Shown here: piece by piece, positions 36,979 to 45,161 of the stretch | How positions within the stretch are numbered: the first letter of the stretch is position 1 | Layout of the letters: each line of letters begins with the position of its first letter | DNA from: Chitinophagaceae bacterium | GTDB taxonomy: Bacteria; Bacteroidota; Bacteroidia; Chitinophagales; Chitinophagaceae | DNA: 64,000 bases | NCBI GenBank assembly: GCA_016721085.1 | Contig: JADKJI010000063.1 | Location: 339,790 to 403,789 of the forward strand | Direction: 5' to 3' | Notes under the pieces: generated by a model | Told to the model about the DNA's origin: nothing | Databases searched by the model: none | What the model saw: the letters and a program-made list of their open reading frames with translations, nothing else | Program-made: the position numbers and the translations under genes

Positions 36979-38049
36979 ATGTTAACACTTCTTATTATCA
37001 TAATCATTCTGGCGCTAGGCTTCGATCTCATCAATGGTTTCCATGATGCGGCTAACTCTATCGCCACTGTTGTTTCAACAAAAGTGCTATCCCCTTTCCA
37101 GGCCGTGGTTTGGGCAGCTTTTTTCAATTTCATCGCCTTCTGGATTTTCGATCTTAAAGTGGCTAACACAGTTGCCAAAACCGTACATAGTGATTCAATC
37201 AATTTATATGTGATATTGGCTGGATTAATAGCAGCCATTGTTTGGAACCTCCTTACCTGGTGGTTCGGTATTCCTTCAAGTTCATCGCATACACTTATAG
37301 GTGGATTCGCCGGTGCTGCAGTAGCACACGCAGGAAGTTTCTCTGTAATCAATAACGATGTAATCCTGAAAACAGTAGGATTCATCTTCCTGGCTCCAAT
37401 AATCGGAATGTTCATTGCCTATGTAATAACAGTCTTAATTATTAATGCCTGCCGAAATGCCAACCCCTATAAGGCCGAAAAATGGTTCCGGCGATTACAA
37501 TTGGTTTCTTCCGCAGCATTCAGTATTGGACATGGTGGTAGCGACTCACAGAAAGTAATCGGTATCATCACGGCTTCCATGATTGTATTCAGTGCTTATT
37601 TATCTTCACATGGTATGGAAGTACCACATTGGGCACATATTGAACAGATAACAGATGCTGCTGGTAAAACAAAATTCGGACATGTTCCGAACTGGATACC
37701 GATGGCTTGTTACACCTGTATCGGCCTAGGTACCATGATGGGTGGCTGGCGTATCGTTAAAACGATGGGAACCAAAATCACTAAAGTTACCCCACTTGAA
37801 GGAGTAGCTGCAGAAACAGCAGGTGCTATCACTTTATATGGAGTATCTCAAGGTTTAGGTGTTCCAGTAAGTACTACGCACACTATCGCTGGTTCTATCA
37901 TGGGAGTTGGTATGACAAAACGCCTTTCAGCAGTACGTTGGGGTGTATCTATCAACCTGCTTTGGGCATGGGTATTAACCATCCCGGTAAGTGGTTTATT
38001 AGCCGCTCTTATCTATTTCATCCTGAAACTGATCAATCCACTGGCATAA
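36979..38049 (+). CDS. pit: Inorganic phosphate transporter, Pit family
   Basis: Inner-membrane symporter for metal-phosphate, 356 residues with ~10 membrane helices. Both inverted PHO-4 repeats show the family signature: GFDLINGFHDAANSIATVVS at residues ~14-33 and GVPVSTTHTIAGSIMGVG near 294, plus PSSSSHTLIGGFAGAA near 95 and SIGHGGSDSQKVIG near 177. It is co-transcribed with the DUF47 gene and followed by a strong terminator. It supplies low-affinity phosphate uptake; no PstSCAB genes are in the window. Confidence 0.95.
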   Translation: MLTLLIIIIILALGFDLINGFHDAANSIATVVSTKVLSPFQAVVWAAFFNFIAFWIFDLKVANTVAKTVHSDSINLYVILAGLIAAIVWNLLTWWFGIPSSSSHTLIGGFAGAAVAHAGSFSVINNDVILKTVGFIFLAPIIGMFIAYVITVLIINACRNANPYKAEKWFRRLQLVSSAAFSIGHGGSDSQKVIGIITASMIVFSAYLSSHGMEVPHWAHIEQITDAAGKTKFGHVPNWIPMACYTCIGLGTMMGGWRIVKTMGTKITKVTPLEGVAAETAGAITLYGVSQGLGVPVSTTHTIAGSIMGVGMTKRLSAVRWGVSINLLWAWVLTIPVSGLLAALIYFILKLINPLA

Positions 38050-38064
38050 TCGGTTTTACAATAT

Positions 38065-38100
38065 AAAAAAAGGCAGCCCCTAAAAGGGCTGCTTTTTTTA
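38065..38100 (+). terminator. Terminator after pit
   Basis: Stem GCAGCCC / GGGCTGC, loop CTAAAA, then seven T; a run of A before the stem allows action on both strands. Confidence 0.9.
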
Positions 38101-38166
38101 TGCGTTTCTATGTAGTGTGGCAATAATTATGCATTTTTACTGTTGATATACAATAAAATAAACAAG

Positions 38167-39033
38167 ATGAAAGGTATTATACTGGCAGGTGGTTCCGGAA
38201 CCCGTTTACACCCGATCACCTTCGCCATCAGCAAGCAGATCATGCCGATTTACGACAAACCGATGATCTACTATCCACTTTCAACCCTTTTACTGGCTGG
38301 AATAAAAGAGATCCTGATTATTTCAACCCCGCACGACCTGCCCCAATTCCAACGATTATTGGGTACTGGTGAGCAGCTGGGTTTGAAATTATCGTATGCC
38401 GAACAAGCCATACCGAATGGACTCGCACAGGCATTTGTAATTGGAGCCGATTTCATAGGAAAAGACAGTGTGGCCCTTGTACTCGGAGACAATATATTCT
38501 ATGGTGCTGGTCTTGGCGAACAACTCGAGAAAAACACCCAGCCTAATGGTGGCATCGTTTACGCCTATCATGTAAGCGACCCTGAAAGATATGGGGTGGT
38601 GGAATTTGATAAGGCCAATAAGGTGATATCTATTGAAGAGAAACCGACAGTACCTAAAAGTAATTACGCCGTACCTGGACTTTATTTTTACGATAACGAT
38701 GTGGTAACGATTGCGCGGGAATTAAAACCCAGTCCCAGGGGTGAATATGAAATTACGGATGTAAATAAAGAATATCTTCGCAGAGGAAAACTCAAAGTAT
38801 CCATACTTGACCGAGGCACAGCCTGGTTAGATACAGGTACCTTTGATTCACTGATGCAGGCTTCACAATTTGTTCAGGTAATTGAACAAAGACAAGGAAT
38901 AAAGATTGCCTGTATTGAAGAGATCTCTTACCGCAAAGGATTCATCAATGCGGCAGAATTGGAGAAGATGGCCCAGCCCCTATTGAAATCTGGATATGGC
39001 CAGTACCTTATGAACATCTTAAAAGGAAATTAA
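38167..39033 (+). CDS. rfbA: Glucose-1-phosphate thymidylyltransferase
   Basis: First step of dTDP-sugar synthesis: dTTP plus glucose-1-phosphate to dTDP-glucose. From ATG 38167 it has 288 residues, the normal length. The nucleotide-binding start KGIILAGGSGTRLHPIT is complete, with Lys in the SKQIMPIYDKPMIYYPLS block, LVLGDNIFYG and the C-terminal TAWLDTGTFDSLMQASQFV. In-frame codons upstream (to 38143) are not conserved. galE follows after 20 bp; rfbB, rfbC and rfbD are not adjacent, which is unusual. Confidence 0.95.
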   Translation: MKGIILAGGSGTRLHPITFAISKQIMPIYDKPMIYYPLSTLLLAGIKEILIISTPHDLPQFQRLLGTGEQLGLKLSYAEQAIPNGLAQAFVIGADFIGKDSVALVLGDNIFYGAGLGEQLEKNTQPNGGIVYAYHVSDPERYGVVEFDKANKVISIEEKPTVPKSNYAVPGLYFYDNDVVTIARELKPSPRGEYEITDVNKEYLRRGKLKVSILDRGTAWLDTGTFDSLMQASQFVQVIEQRQGIKIACIEEISYRKGFINAAELEKMAQPLLKSGYGQYLMNILKGN

Positions 39034-39053
39034 ATTTCAAATCAGCAGTATTC

Positions 39054-40109
39054 ATGAAGAAAATTCTCGTGACCGGTGGATGTGGTTATATTGGATCGCA
39101 TACCATTGTGGACCTGGTAGAAAACGGTTTTGAAGTAATATCGGTAGATAATAACTCCCGCTCTTCTTCCCGTATTCTTGAAGGTGTAGAAAAGATTACC
39201 GGTAAAAAGGTAAAGAATTATAAAGTTGACCTTTGCAATTTCGACGACACCTATGCCATCTTCCAGGAGAATGAAGATATCGCTGGTATCATTCATTTTG
39301 CTGCGTATAAAGCTGTTGGAGAATCTGTAGAACAACCATTGATGTATTTCGAAAATAATCTACAGTCGCTGATCAATCTTCTTAAGTGTGTTCAGGAATT
39401 TGATATACCACATTTTGTTTTCTCTTCTTCCTGTACTGTATACGGCAATCCCGATAAAACGCCAGTAACAGAAAGCACTCCTCCAAAACCTGCTGAATCT
39501 CCATATGGATATACCAAGCAGATGGGAGAACAAATCATCAATGAATACGCAAAAGCGAATAGCACCCGTTGCATATTACTCCGTTATTTCAATCCGGTTG
39601 GGGCACATCCTACAACTCTTATAGGTGAGTTACCGATTGGCAAACCAGCAAATCTGGTTCCAGCTATCACGCAAACAGCCATTGGTAAATTACCATTGAT
39701 GACTGTTTACGGAACTGATTATAATACCCGCGATGGCTCTTGTGTACGCGACTTCATACACGTATGTGATATCGCACATGCACATACGCTTGCATTGCAG
39801 TTTCTAATTAATGGCAAGAATAAGAAGAAATGCGAAGTATTCAATCTGGGAACAGGCAATGGGGTTACTGTATTGGAAGCTATCCAGGCATTCGAAAAAG
39901 TTAGTGGGGTGAAATTGAATTATGTACTGGGACCACGTCGTCCGGGTGATGTAATTTCCATTTATGCCAATAACGACTATGCCCGCAGCAGTCTTGGATG
40001 GGATATAAAATTCGGTCTTGAAGATATGATGGCTACCGCCTGGAAATGGGAGCAGAAGATCAAGAACGACCAGCAATTCTACCAGAGTAAAGCCACTGGA
40101 TTAAACTAA
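39054..40109 (+). CDS. galE: UDP-glucose 4-epimerase
   Basis: Short-chain dehydrogenase-like epimerase that interconverts UDP-glucose and UDP-galactose with NAD. The 351 residues have VTGGCGYIGSHT at the N-terminus for NAD, a catalytic Ser in FSSSCTVYG and the Tyr-x-x-x-Lys pair in YGYTKQMGE. It may supply UDP-sugars for surface polysaccharide and perhaps also for the lipid glycosyltransferase at 29 kb (inference). Its transcript meets a perfect terminator 32 bp after the stop, inside the next reading frame. Confidence 0.95.
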   Translation: MKKILVTGGCGYIGSHTIVDLVENGFEVISVDNNSRSSSRILEGVEKITGKKVKNYKVDLCNFDDTYAIFQENEDIAGIIHFAAYKAVGESVEQPLMYFENNLQSLINLLKCVQEFDIPHFVFSSSCTVYGNPDKTPVTESTPPKPAESPYGYTKQMGEQIINEYAKANSTRCILLRYFNPVGAHPTTLIGELPIGKPANLVPAITQTAIGKLPLMTVYGTDYNTRDGSCVRDFIHVCDIAHAHTLALQFLINGKNKKKCEVFNLGTGNGVTVLEAIQAFEKVSGVKLNYVLGPRRPGDVISIYANNDYARSSLGWDIKFGLEDMMATAWKWEQKIKNDQQFYQSKATGLN

Positions 40110-40114
40110 ATAAC

Positions 40115-40645
40115 ATGATGCTCATTTTGAAAAATAGTATAGCGACCCTGTTTGTGGTCGCTTTTTTTTATGCCATAGAACTGGAGCCAAAAACGTTATT
40201 AAATGGACAGGTGACGATACTGTTACCAAAGGATTGGCGGCCGATGAGTGAATCGTTGATAAAGATAAAATACCCTGGCGCTCGTCCTCCGCAATATGTG
40301 TATAGTGATATAAGTGGCGGCATCAGTTTAGCTATTACAGCCACCGATAGTCGGGCCACACCGCAGCAATTAGAGCAATATAAATCCGTATTAAAAGCGC
40401 AGTTAGAGCAGGCTTACCCTGATGCCACCTGGGAGGGAGATGGTATTAAAATGGTGAATGGAAAGAAGCTGGGGTATTTCAAGTTGATGACCGATGCTGC
40501 AGATACGAGGATATACAATCAGATGTTTTTTACTGATATGAAGGGGAAGTTATTATTGATGTCTTTTAATTGTGTAGAGAACAAATTAAAGCCCTGGCGG
40601 CCGGTGGCGGATTCGATAATGAATTCGTTGGTTGTGCGGGAGTAG
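40115..40645 (+). CDS. Small exported protein, unknown function
   Basis: The 176 residues (ATG 40115, or the next ATG at 40118) have a signal-like N-terminus (LILKNSIATLFVVAFFYAI) and then a beta-rich domain with ILLPKDWRPMSES, YVYSDISGGISLAIT, DGIKMVNGKKLGYFKLM and a C-terminal SIMNSLVVRE. The pattern resembles PsbP-like or DUF1795-type fatty-acid/lipoprotein folds, but I cannot name it. The DNA coding for residues ~9-19 of the signal is itself a perfect intrinsic terminator (40141-40169). It is 5 bp after galE. Confidence 0.65.
   Translation: MMLILKNSIATLFVVAFFYAIELEPKTLLNGQVTILLPKDWRPMSESLIKIKYPGARPPQYVYSDISGGISLAITATDSRATPQQLEQYKSVLKAQLEQAYPDATWEGDGIKMVNGKKLGYFKLMTDAADTRIYNQMFFTDMKGKLLLMSFNCVENKLKPWRPVADSIMNSLVVRE
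40141..40169 (+). terminator. Terminator of galE inside the next gene
   Basis: Stem AGCGACC / GGTCGCT with a 7-base loop, then an unbroken run of T. Its position within the first 20 codons of the following reading frame means that frame is expressed only by read-through. Confidence 0.85.
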
Positions 40646-40663
40646 TTGTTTTTTACAACACCG

Positions 40664-40744
40664 GATGCCATCCTCCCCCCGGATGTCATCCTGGGTAAGG
40701 ATGGCATCTACCCCCAAGATGACATCCGGGGGGTAGATGTCATC
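40664..40744. repeat. Five GATGnCATC palindromes at exact 18-bp steps
   Basis: GATGCCATC, GATGTCATC, GATGGCATC, GATGACATC and GATGTCATC start at 40664, 40682, 40700, 40718 and 40736. The 9-base spacers are C- or G-rich and partly complementary (CTACCCCC versus GGGGGTAG). The array sits between the small exported protein and the transketolase gene, 50 bp before the latter's ATG. Confidence 0.85.
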
Positions 40745-40793
40745 TCCAGTTGTACCGATATTTTCCTTTACTTTGCAGCACCAAATTTTACCC

Positions 40794-41747
40794 ATGTTAA
40801 AGGATATTCAACCTACAGGACAGAAAGATACCCGCAGCGGCTTTGGAGATGGCATTGCAGAAGCAGCCCGTACCAACCCAAACATCGTAGCCCTCACAGC
40901 CGACCTCGCTGGCTCCCTGAAACTCAATCAGTTCATCAAGGAAAACCCAGATAGATTCATTCAGTGCGGAATTGCAGAAGCCAATATGATCGGCGTAGCT
41001 GCCGGCCTAACCATCGGCGGAAAAATCCCCTTTACTACCACATTCGCTAACTTCTCTACAGGAAGGGTGTATGACCAAATCCGTCAATCTGTTGCGTATT
41101 CTGGTAAAAATGTGAAAATATGTGCATCTCACGCCGGACTTACCCTCGGTGAAGACGGTGCCACCCACCAAATATTGGAAGATATCGGTCTCATGAAAAT
41201 GTTGCCAGGTATGACTGTGATTGTGCCTTGCGACTATGCCCAAACCAAGGCAGCCACTATGGCCATTGCCGATTTTGAAGGCCCTGTGTACCTGCGCTTC
41301 GGTCGTCCGGTATGGCCAATTTTCACCAGCGATATGCCTTTCGAAATTGGTAAAGCCCAGTTCTTCAGTGACGGAACCGATGTTTCCATTTTCGCATGCG
41401 GACATATGGTTTGGAAAGCTATTGAAGCTGGAAGAATACTGGAAGAAAAAGGCATCAGTGTTGAAGTGGTGAACATACATACCATCAAGCCACTTGATAC
41501 CGAAGCTGTAATTCGTTCCATCAAAAAAACAAAATGTGCTGTAACAGTAGAAGAGCATAATGTAATAGGCGGATTAGGAGATGCTATTGCGCAAGCAGCA
41601 TCAAAGAACTTCCCTATACCAATCGAATTCATCGGAACTCAGGATACTTTCGGCGAAAGCGGAACGCCAACCCAACTTTTGACTAAATATGGTTTGGATG
41701 CTCCGAACATTGTTGAAGCAGCTGAGAAAGTAATGAAGCGTAAATAA
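40794..41747 (+). CDS. Transketolase C-terminal subunit
   Basis: Pyrimidine-binding and C-terminal half of a split transketolase (317 residues from ATG 40794). The Pyr domain has RSGFGDGIAEAART, CGIAEANMIGVAAGL and the FTTTFANFSTGR core with the Glu that activates thiamine diphosphate (GIAEANM). The C-terminal domain has VEVVNIHTIKPLDTEAV and VEEHNVIGGLGDAIA. It needs an N-terminal subunit, which is normally encoded just upstream but is absent from this window. It acts in the non-oxidative pentose phosphate pathway. A terminator follows. Confidence 0.9.
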   Translation: MLKDIQPTGQKDTRSGFGDGIAEAARTNPNIVALTADLAGSLKLNQFIKENPDRFIQCGIAEANMIGVAAGLTIGGKIPFTTTFANFSTGRVYDQIRQSVAYSGKNVKICASHAGLTLGEDGATHQILEDIGLMKMLPGMTVIVPCDYAQTKAATMAIADFEGPVYLRFGRPVWPIFTSDMPFEIGKAQFFSDGTDVSIFACGHMVWKAIEAGRILEEKGISVEVVNIHTIKPLDTEAVIRSIKKTKCAVTVEEHNVIGGLGDAIAQAASKNFPIPIEFIGTQDTFGESGTPTQLLTKYGLDAPNIVEAAEKVMKRK

Positions 41748-41767
41748 GAGTTCATTCTAAAATATAT

Positions 41768-41806
41768 TACCGCCCTGAGGATATACCCTCGGGGCGGTAT
41801 TTTTTT
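41768..41806 (+). terminator. Terminator after the transketolase gene
   Basis: Stem TACCGCCC / GGGCGGTA with an inner GAGG/CCTC pairing, then seven T. Confidence 0.9.
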
Positions 41807-41832
41807 GTAGAAACAATAGGCTAATTTGTAGC

Positions 41833-44800
41833 ATGCAAAAGGCCCTTATAACCAGATTAATTGCACTAACGTTTTTTTTCTACACAGGAGATAAACTACA
41901 CTCACAAAACACTGAACTGGTATTACCAGGTGATTTCAAGGGCAGCATATTCGCAGGAGACATTTCCCCGAATGGTAAATGGTTAGCTACTGGAACTTCT
42001 GTAGGGGAAGTGAAACTTTGGGATCTCATTTCCGGAAAGCAACTCAAGACTTTCAAGAACGATTCGGACATGACAGTGAAAGTGCTATTCTCTCCAGATG
42101 GCAAACAAGTACTTTCACATTGGCCGCTAATTCTTTGGGATCGCACTACTGGACTGAGGCAATATCTTGCAAAAGATGAAGATCCCTTTGATTTCTGTTT
42201 CTCACCCAATAATAAGTTCATTTATATTTCCGCAGCGAAAAATAAGGAATTATTGATAATAGATAGAGTCACCAATTCTATAACAAAAAGAGTTCCACTC
42301 TTTGATAACCCATACTGTATTCGAGTTTCTGCAGATGGGAATCTACTCGCTGGCGACATGGGAAGTGAAGTATGGATTTGGAACACTACTACATGGGAAG
42401 TAATTGAGAAAATACCAGACGAGGGTGCTGTTACCAAAAATAAATTCAATTTTATTCCAGGTACAAACCAACTCCTTATTCAGACAGACAAGAAAATAAT
42501 AAATTGGGATTATAAAAAACATGTAGCACAAATAAATTACCCTGCACAAAATGGGTATTTCACAAATTTCGCCCTTATCCCTGGTACAAAACAATTCGTA
42601 ACATCATCTAGTGATAGTTTGTTTATATACTGGGAGCTTTCAAAAAACAAACCTATCCGAAAAGAAAAAACCAACTTCTATACCGATCTTCTCTTAATAG
42701 ACCCCGAAGGAAAAAAAATAGTATATAACGATTATTTTGGCAGGGAAGTCATAGTTGCTAATATTGATAATTTCAGGAAGCTCGCCACCCTTGGTGGATC
42801 TACGCAACCAATTTCAAGCCTCGACATATCTTCCGATGGAAATAAACTCGCTATACTAAATAAGAAATATATACGAATCTGGGACCTCAATCAACAAAAG
42901 AACATTGTATCTATCCCTACACACCTGAATTATGTATATAGTGTTCGATTTTCACCAGATGGAAAATATGTTGCCTATGGCACCCCTAGAAATGATATAA
43001 TCATTGCAGACATAGCCAGGGGAGACGAAATATATCGACTAACCGGTGATCAACGAATTATAAATTCGCTGGCCTTTTCACCAGATAATAAATTACTCGC
43101 CAGTGGCGGAGAAGATAGTTCCCTCTATATATGGGACTTAGAAGCGAGAAAGCCGATTGTAATACAGAAAAAACTGCACTCCCCTCCTCATTCCATGTCA
43201 TTCTCGTCTGATGGAATGCTTCTGGCTGTAGCACATTGGATACCTTTTATCTCTCTCTATGATGCCCATTCCGGCACCAGCATCAAACAGTTTAATGGTA
43301 CAATCGGACCTATCGAAACTATCCATTTCTCAAAAGGCGACAGACGGCTATATTTCGATATGAAAGATTCCGTTATTAGATACTGGGACATAGTAACAGA
43401 TAAATGGGGGTCTCTTACAAAAATGGATATGCATGGTATTAGAAGCAGTATCATTGAACCAGAAAGAAACTTATTTATTAGCGGAGATGAAAATGGAAAT
43501 TTGATCTTCCAAAACGGGTCTTCTGATCTACAAATAAAATCAAAACCACATGCAAATAATATAACCTCACTTGTATTAGCTGAAAAACAGGGGCTCTTCA
43601 TTTCATCCTCCACCGACAACACCGTCAAATTCCACAACTTAAAAACCGGGGAATTGGTGGCCACCCTATTGCTTGTAGATTCCATCGACCAATTCCTTGT
43701 ACTACCCGATAATAATTACTCTGGTACTAAGAGAGCTATCAGTATGGTCAATTTCCGAAAAGATAATGTCGTTTATCCCTTTGAACAATTCGACCTCCAA
43801 TATAACCGTCCACATGAAGTGTATAAAGCACTGGGGGTAAAAGACACGGCTTTGCTTACTGTATACAAACGAGCCTGGGAAAAAAGAATGAAAAGGGCAG
43901 GAATTAAAGAAGAAGATTTTACCAGCAATATCCATGTACCACAAATCAGGCTTTTGAATGAAGATAATATACCCGCCAATACCAATTCCAATAAATTAAC
44001 CCTACAATTAAATTCAACAGACGATACTTATTTTCTTGATCATTATAAGGTATTAGTCAATGATGTACCTATTGCAGGAAGAGATCTCAGGATATCTGGA
44101 CAAAAATCGCATGAGAATACCGATTCCATTTCTATTGAATTATCAAATGGCCTCAACAAAATACAAGTATCAGTGAATAACGAAAAGGGTACTGAAAGTC
44201 CTTATGTAACAACCTATATCGAATACCGACCTAACGCCCCAACTCCTGCACCAGCGACCTATTTCATCGGCATTGGTGTGAGTAATTATAAAGACGATAG
44301 CAGAACACTTCGGTATGCCGATAAAGATATCAGGGATCTTGCTGCCTTATTCAAATCGCGCTACCCCGATTTAAAAATTGACACCCTACTTAACAAAAAA
44401 GCCACGAAAGAAAACATACTTCAACTTAAAGAAAAACTTAGCAAGACAAAAGTAGATGACAGGGTTATCATATCCGTGAGCGGGCATGGCATCCTTAGCG
44501 ACAGTCTTGACTTCTATTATGCCACTTATGATATGGATTTCGAAAAACCATCACAAAGAGGTATCTTATTTCAGGAATTGGAAGCATTGCTCAGTGATAT
44601 TCCTTCCAGAAAAAAATTATTACTCATAGATGCTTGCAATAGTGGTGAAATAGATAAGGAAGATCCATTGGCTTCATCAAAAGCAAGTAATCCTTGCAAA
44701 GACCTGAAAACTTATAATTCAAAAGGTGGGAAAATGAGCAAATCCTCTGAAACTACCACAAGTACCTCACAGAATAGCTTTGTTCTTATGCAGGAATTAT

Positions 44801-45057
44801 TTGCAGATACCCGGAAAAGTAATGGCGCCATTGTAATAAGCGCGGCTGCCGGATCGGAATATGCCCTGGAAGACAGCAAATGGAAAAATGGCGTATTCAC
44901 CTATAGTTTCAAAAAAGCATTTCAGGAGAACCCGAAGAATTATTCTGTTGGACAACTAAAGGAGTATCTTATCCAAAGTGTATATCTTTTAACTTGTGGA
45001 AGACAAAAACCTACTGTTCGTGTTGAAAACCTTGAGTTCAATTGGAATATCTGGTAA
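41833..45057 (+). CDS. WD40-caspase protein 1
   Basis: An exported 1074-residue fusion. The signal peptide is MQKALITRLIALTFFFYTGD. Residues ~30-610 are WD40-like blades (SPNGKWLATGTSVGEVKLWD, FSPDGKYVAYG, FSPDNKLLASGGEDSSLYIW). A linker (~620-810) has the PFEQFDLQYNRPHEVYKALG block. The C-terminal ~260 residues are a C14 caspase-like domain: YFIGIGVSNYK, catalytic His885 in SVSGHGIL and Cys935 in LIDACNSGEID. Acidic residues near the active site suggest Lys/Arg specificity, as in metacaspases (inference). A paralogue lies 104 bp downstream after a terminator. Its place outside the cytoplasm is unlike most defence caspases. Confidence 0.88.
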   Translation: MQKALITRLIALTFFFYTGDKLHSQNTELVLPGDFKGSIFAGDISPNGKWLATGTSVGEVKLWDLISGKQLKTFKNDSDMTVKVLFSPDGKQVLSHWPLILWDRTTGLRQYLAKDEDPFDFCFSPNNKFIYISAAKNKELLIIDRVTNSITKRVPLFDNPYCIRVSADGNLLAGDMGSEVWIWNTTTWEVIEKIPDEGAVTKNKFNFIPGTNQLLIQTDKKIINWDYKKHVAQINYPAQNGYFTNFALIPGTKQFVTSSSDSLFIYWELSKNKPIRKEKTNFYTDLLLIDPEGKKIVYNDYFGREVIVANIDNFRKLATLGGSTQPISSLDISSDGNKLAILNKKYIRIWDLNQQKNIVSIPTHLNYVYSVRFSPDGKYVAYGTPRNDIIIADIARGDEIYRLTGDQRIINSLAFSPDNKLLASGGEDSSLYIWDLEARKPIVIQKKLHSPPHSMSFSSDGMLLAVAHWIPFISLYDAHSGTSIKQFNGTIGPIETIHFSKGDRRLYFDMKDSVIRYWDIVTDKWGSLTKMDMHGIRSSIIEPERNLFISGDENGNLIFQNGSSDLQIKSKPHANNITSLVLAEKQGLFISSSTDNTVKFHNLKTGELVATLLLVDSIDQFLVLPDNNYSGTKRAISMVNFRKDNVVYPFEQFDLQYNRPHEVYKALGVKDTALLTVYKRAWEKRMKRAGIKEEDFTSNIHVPQIRLLNEDNIPANTNSNKLTLQLNSTDDTYFLDHYKVLVNDVPIAGRDLRISGQKSHENTDSISIELSNGLNKIQVSVNNEKGTESPYVTTYIEYRPNAPTPAPATYFIGIGVSNYKDDSRTLRYADKDIRDLAALFKSRYPDLKIDTLLNKKATKENILQLKEKLSKTKVDDRVIISVSGHGILSDSLDFYYATYDMDFEKPSQRGILFQELEALLSDIPSRKKLLLIDACNSGEIDKEDPLASSKASNPCKDLKTYNSKGGKMSKSSETTTSTSQNSFVLMQELFADTRKSNGAIVISAAAGSEYALEDSKWKNGVFTYSFKKAFQENPKNYSVGQLKEYLIQSVYLLTCGRQKPTVRVENLEFNWNIW

Positions 45058-45099
45058 ATCGGAAACGAGTTCCTACATGTTTATTGTATAAAGAATAAT

Positions 45100-45124
45100 A
45101 TACCGTGGAGAGGGTATTTTTTTT
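45100..45124 (+). terminator. Terminator between the WD40-caspase genes
   Basis: Stem ATACC / GGTAT with an 8-base loop, then eight T. Short stem, so moderate strength; it implies the second gene has its own promoter. Confidence 0.65.
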
Positions 45125-45161
45125 CAGATAATTTGATACAACTTAGGATAGCTATTTTGTT

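Noticed and set aside
40664..40744. CRISPR array
   Set aside because: Repeats are 9 bp with 9-bp spacers and palindromic; no cas genes anywhere in the window.
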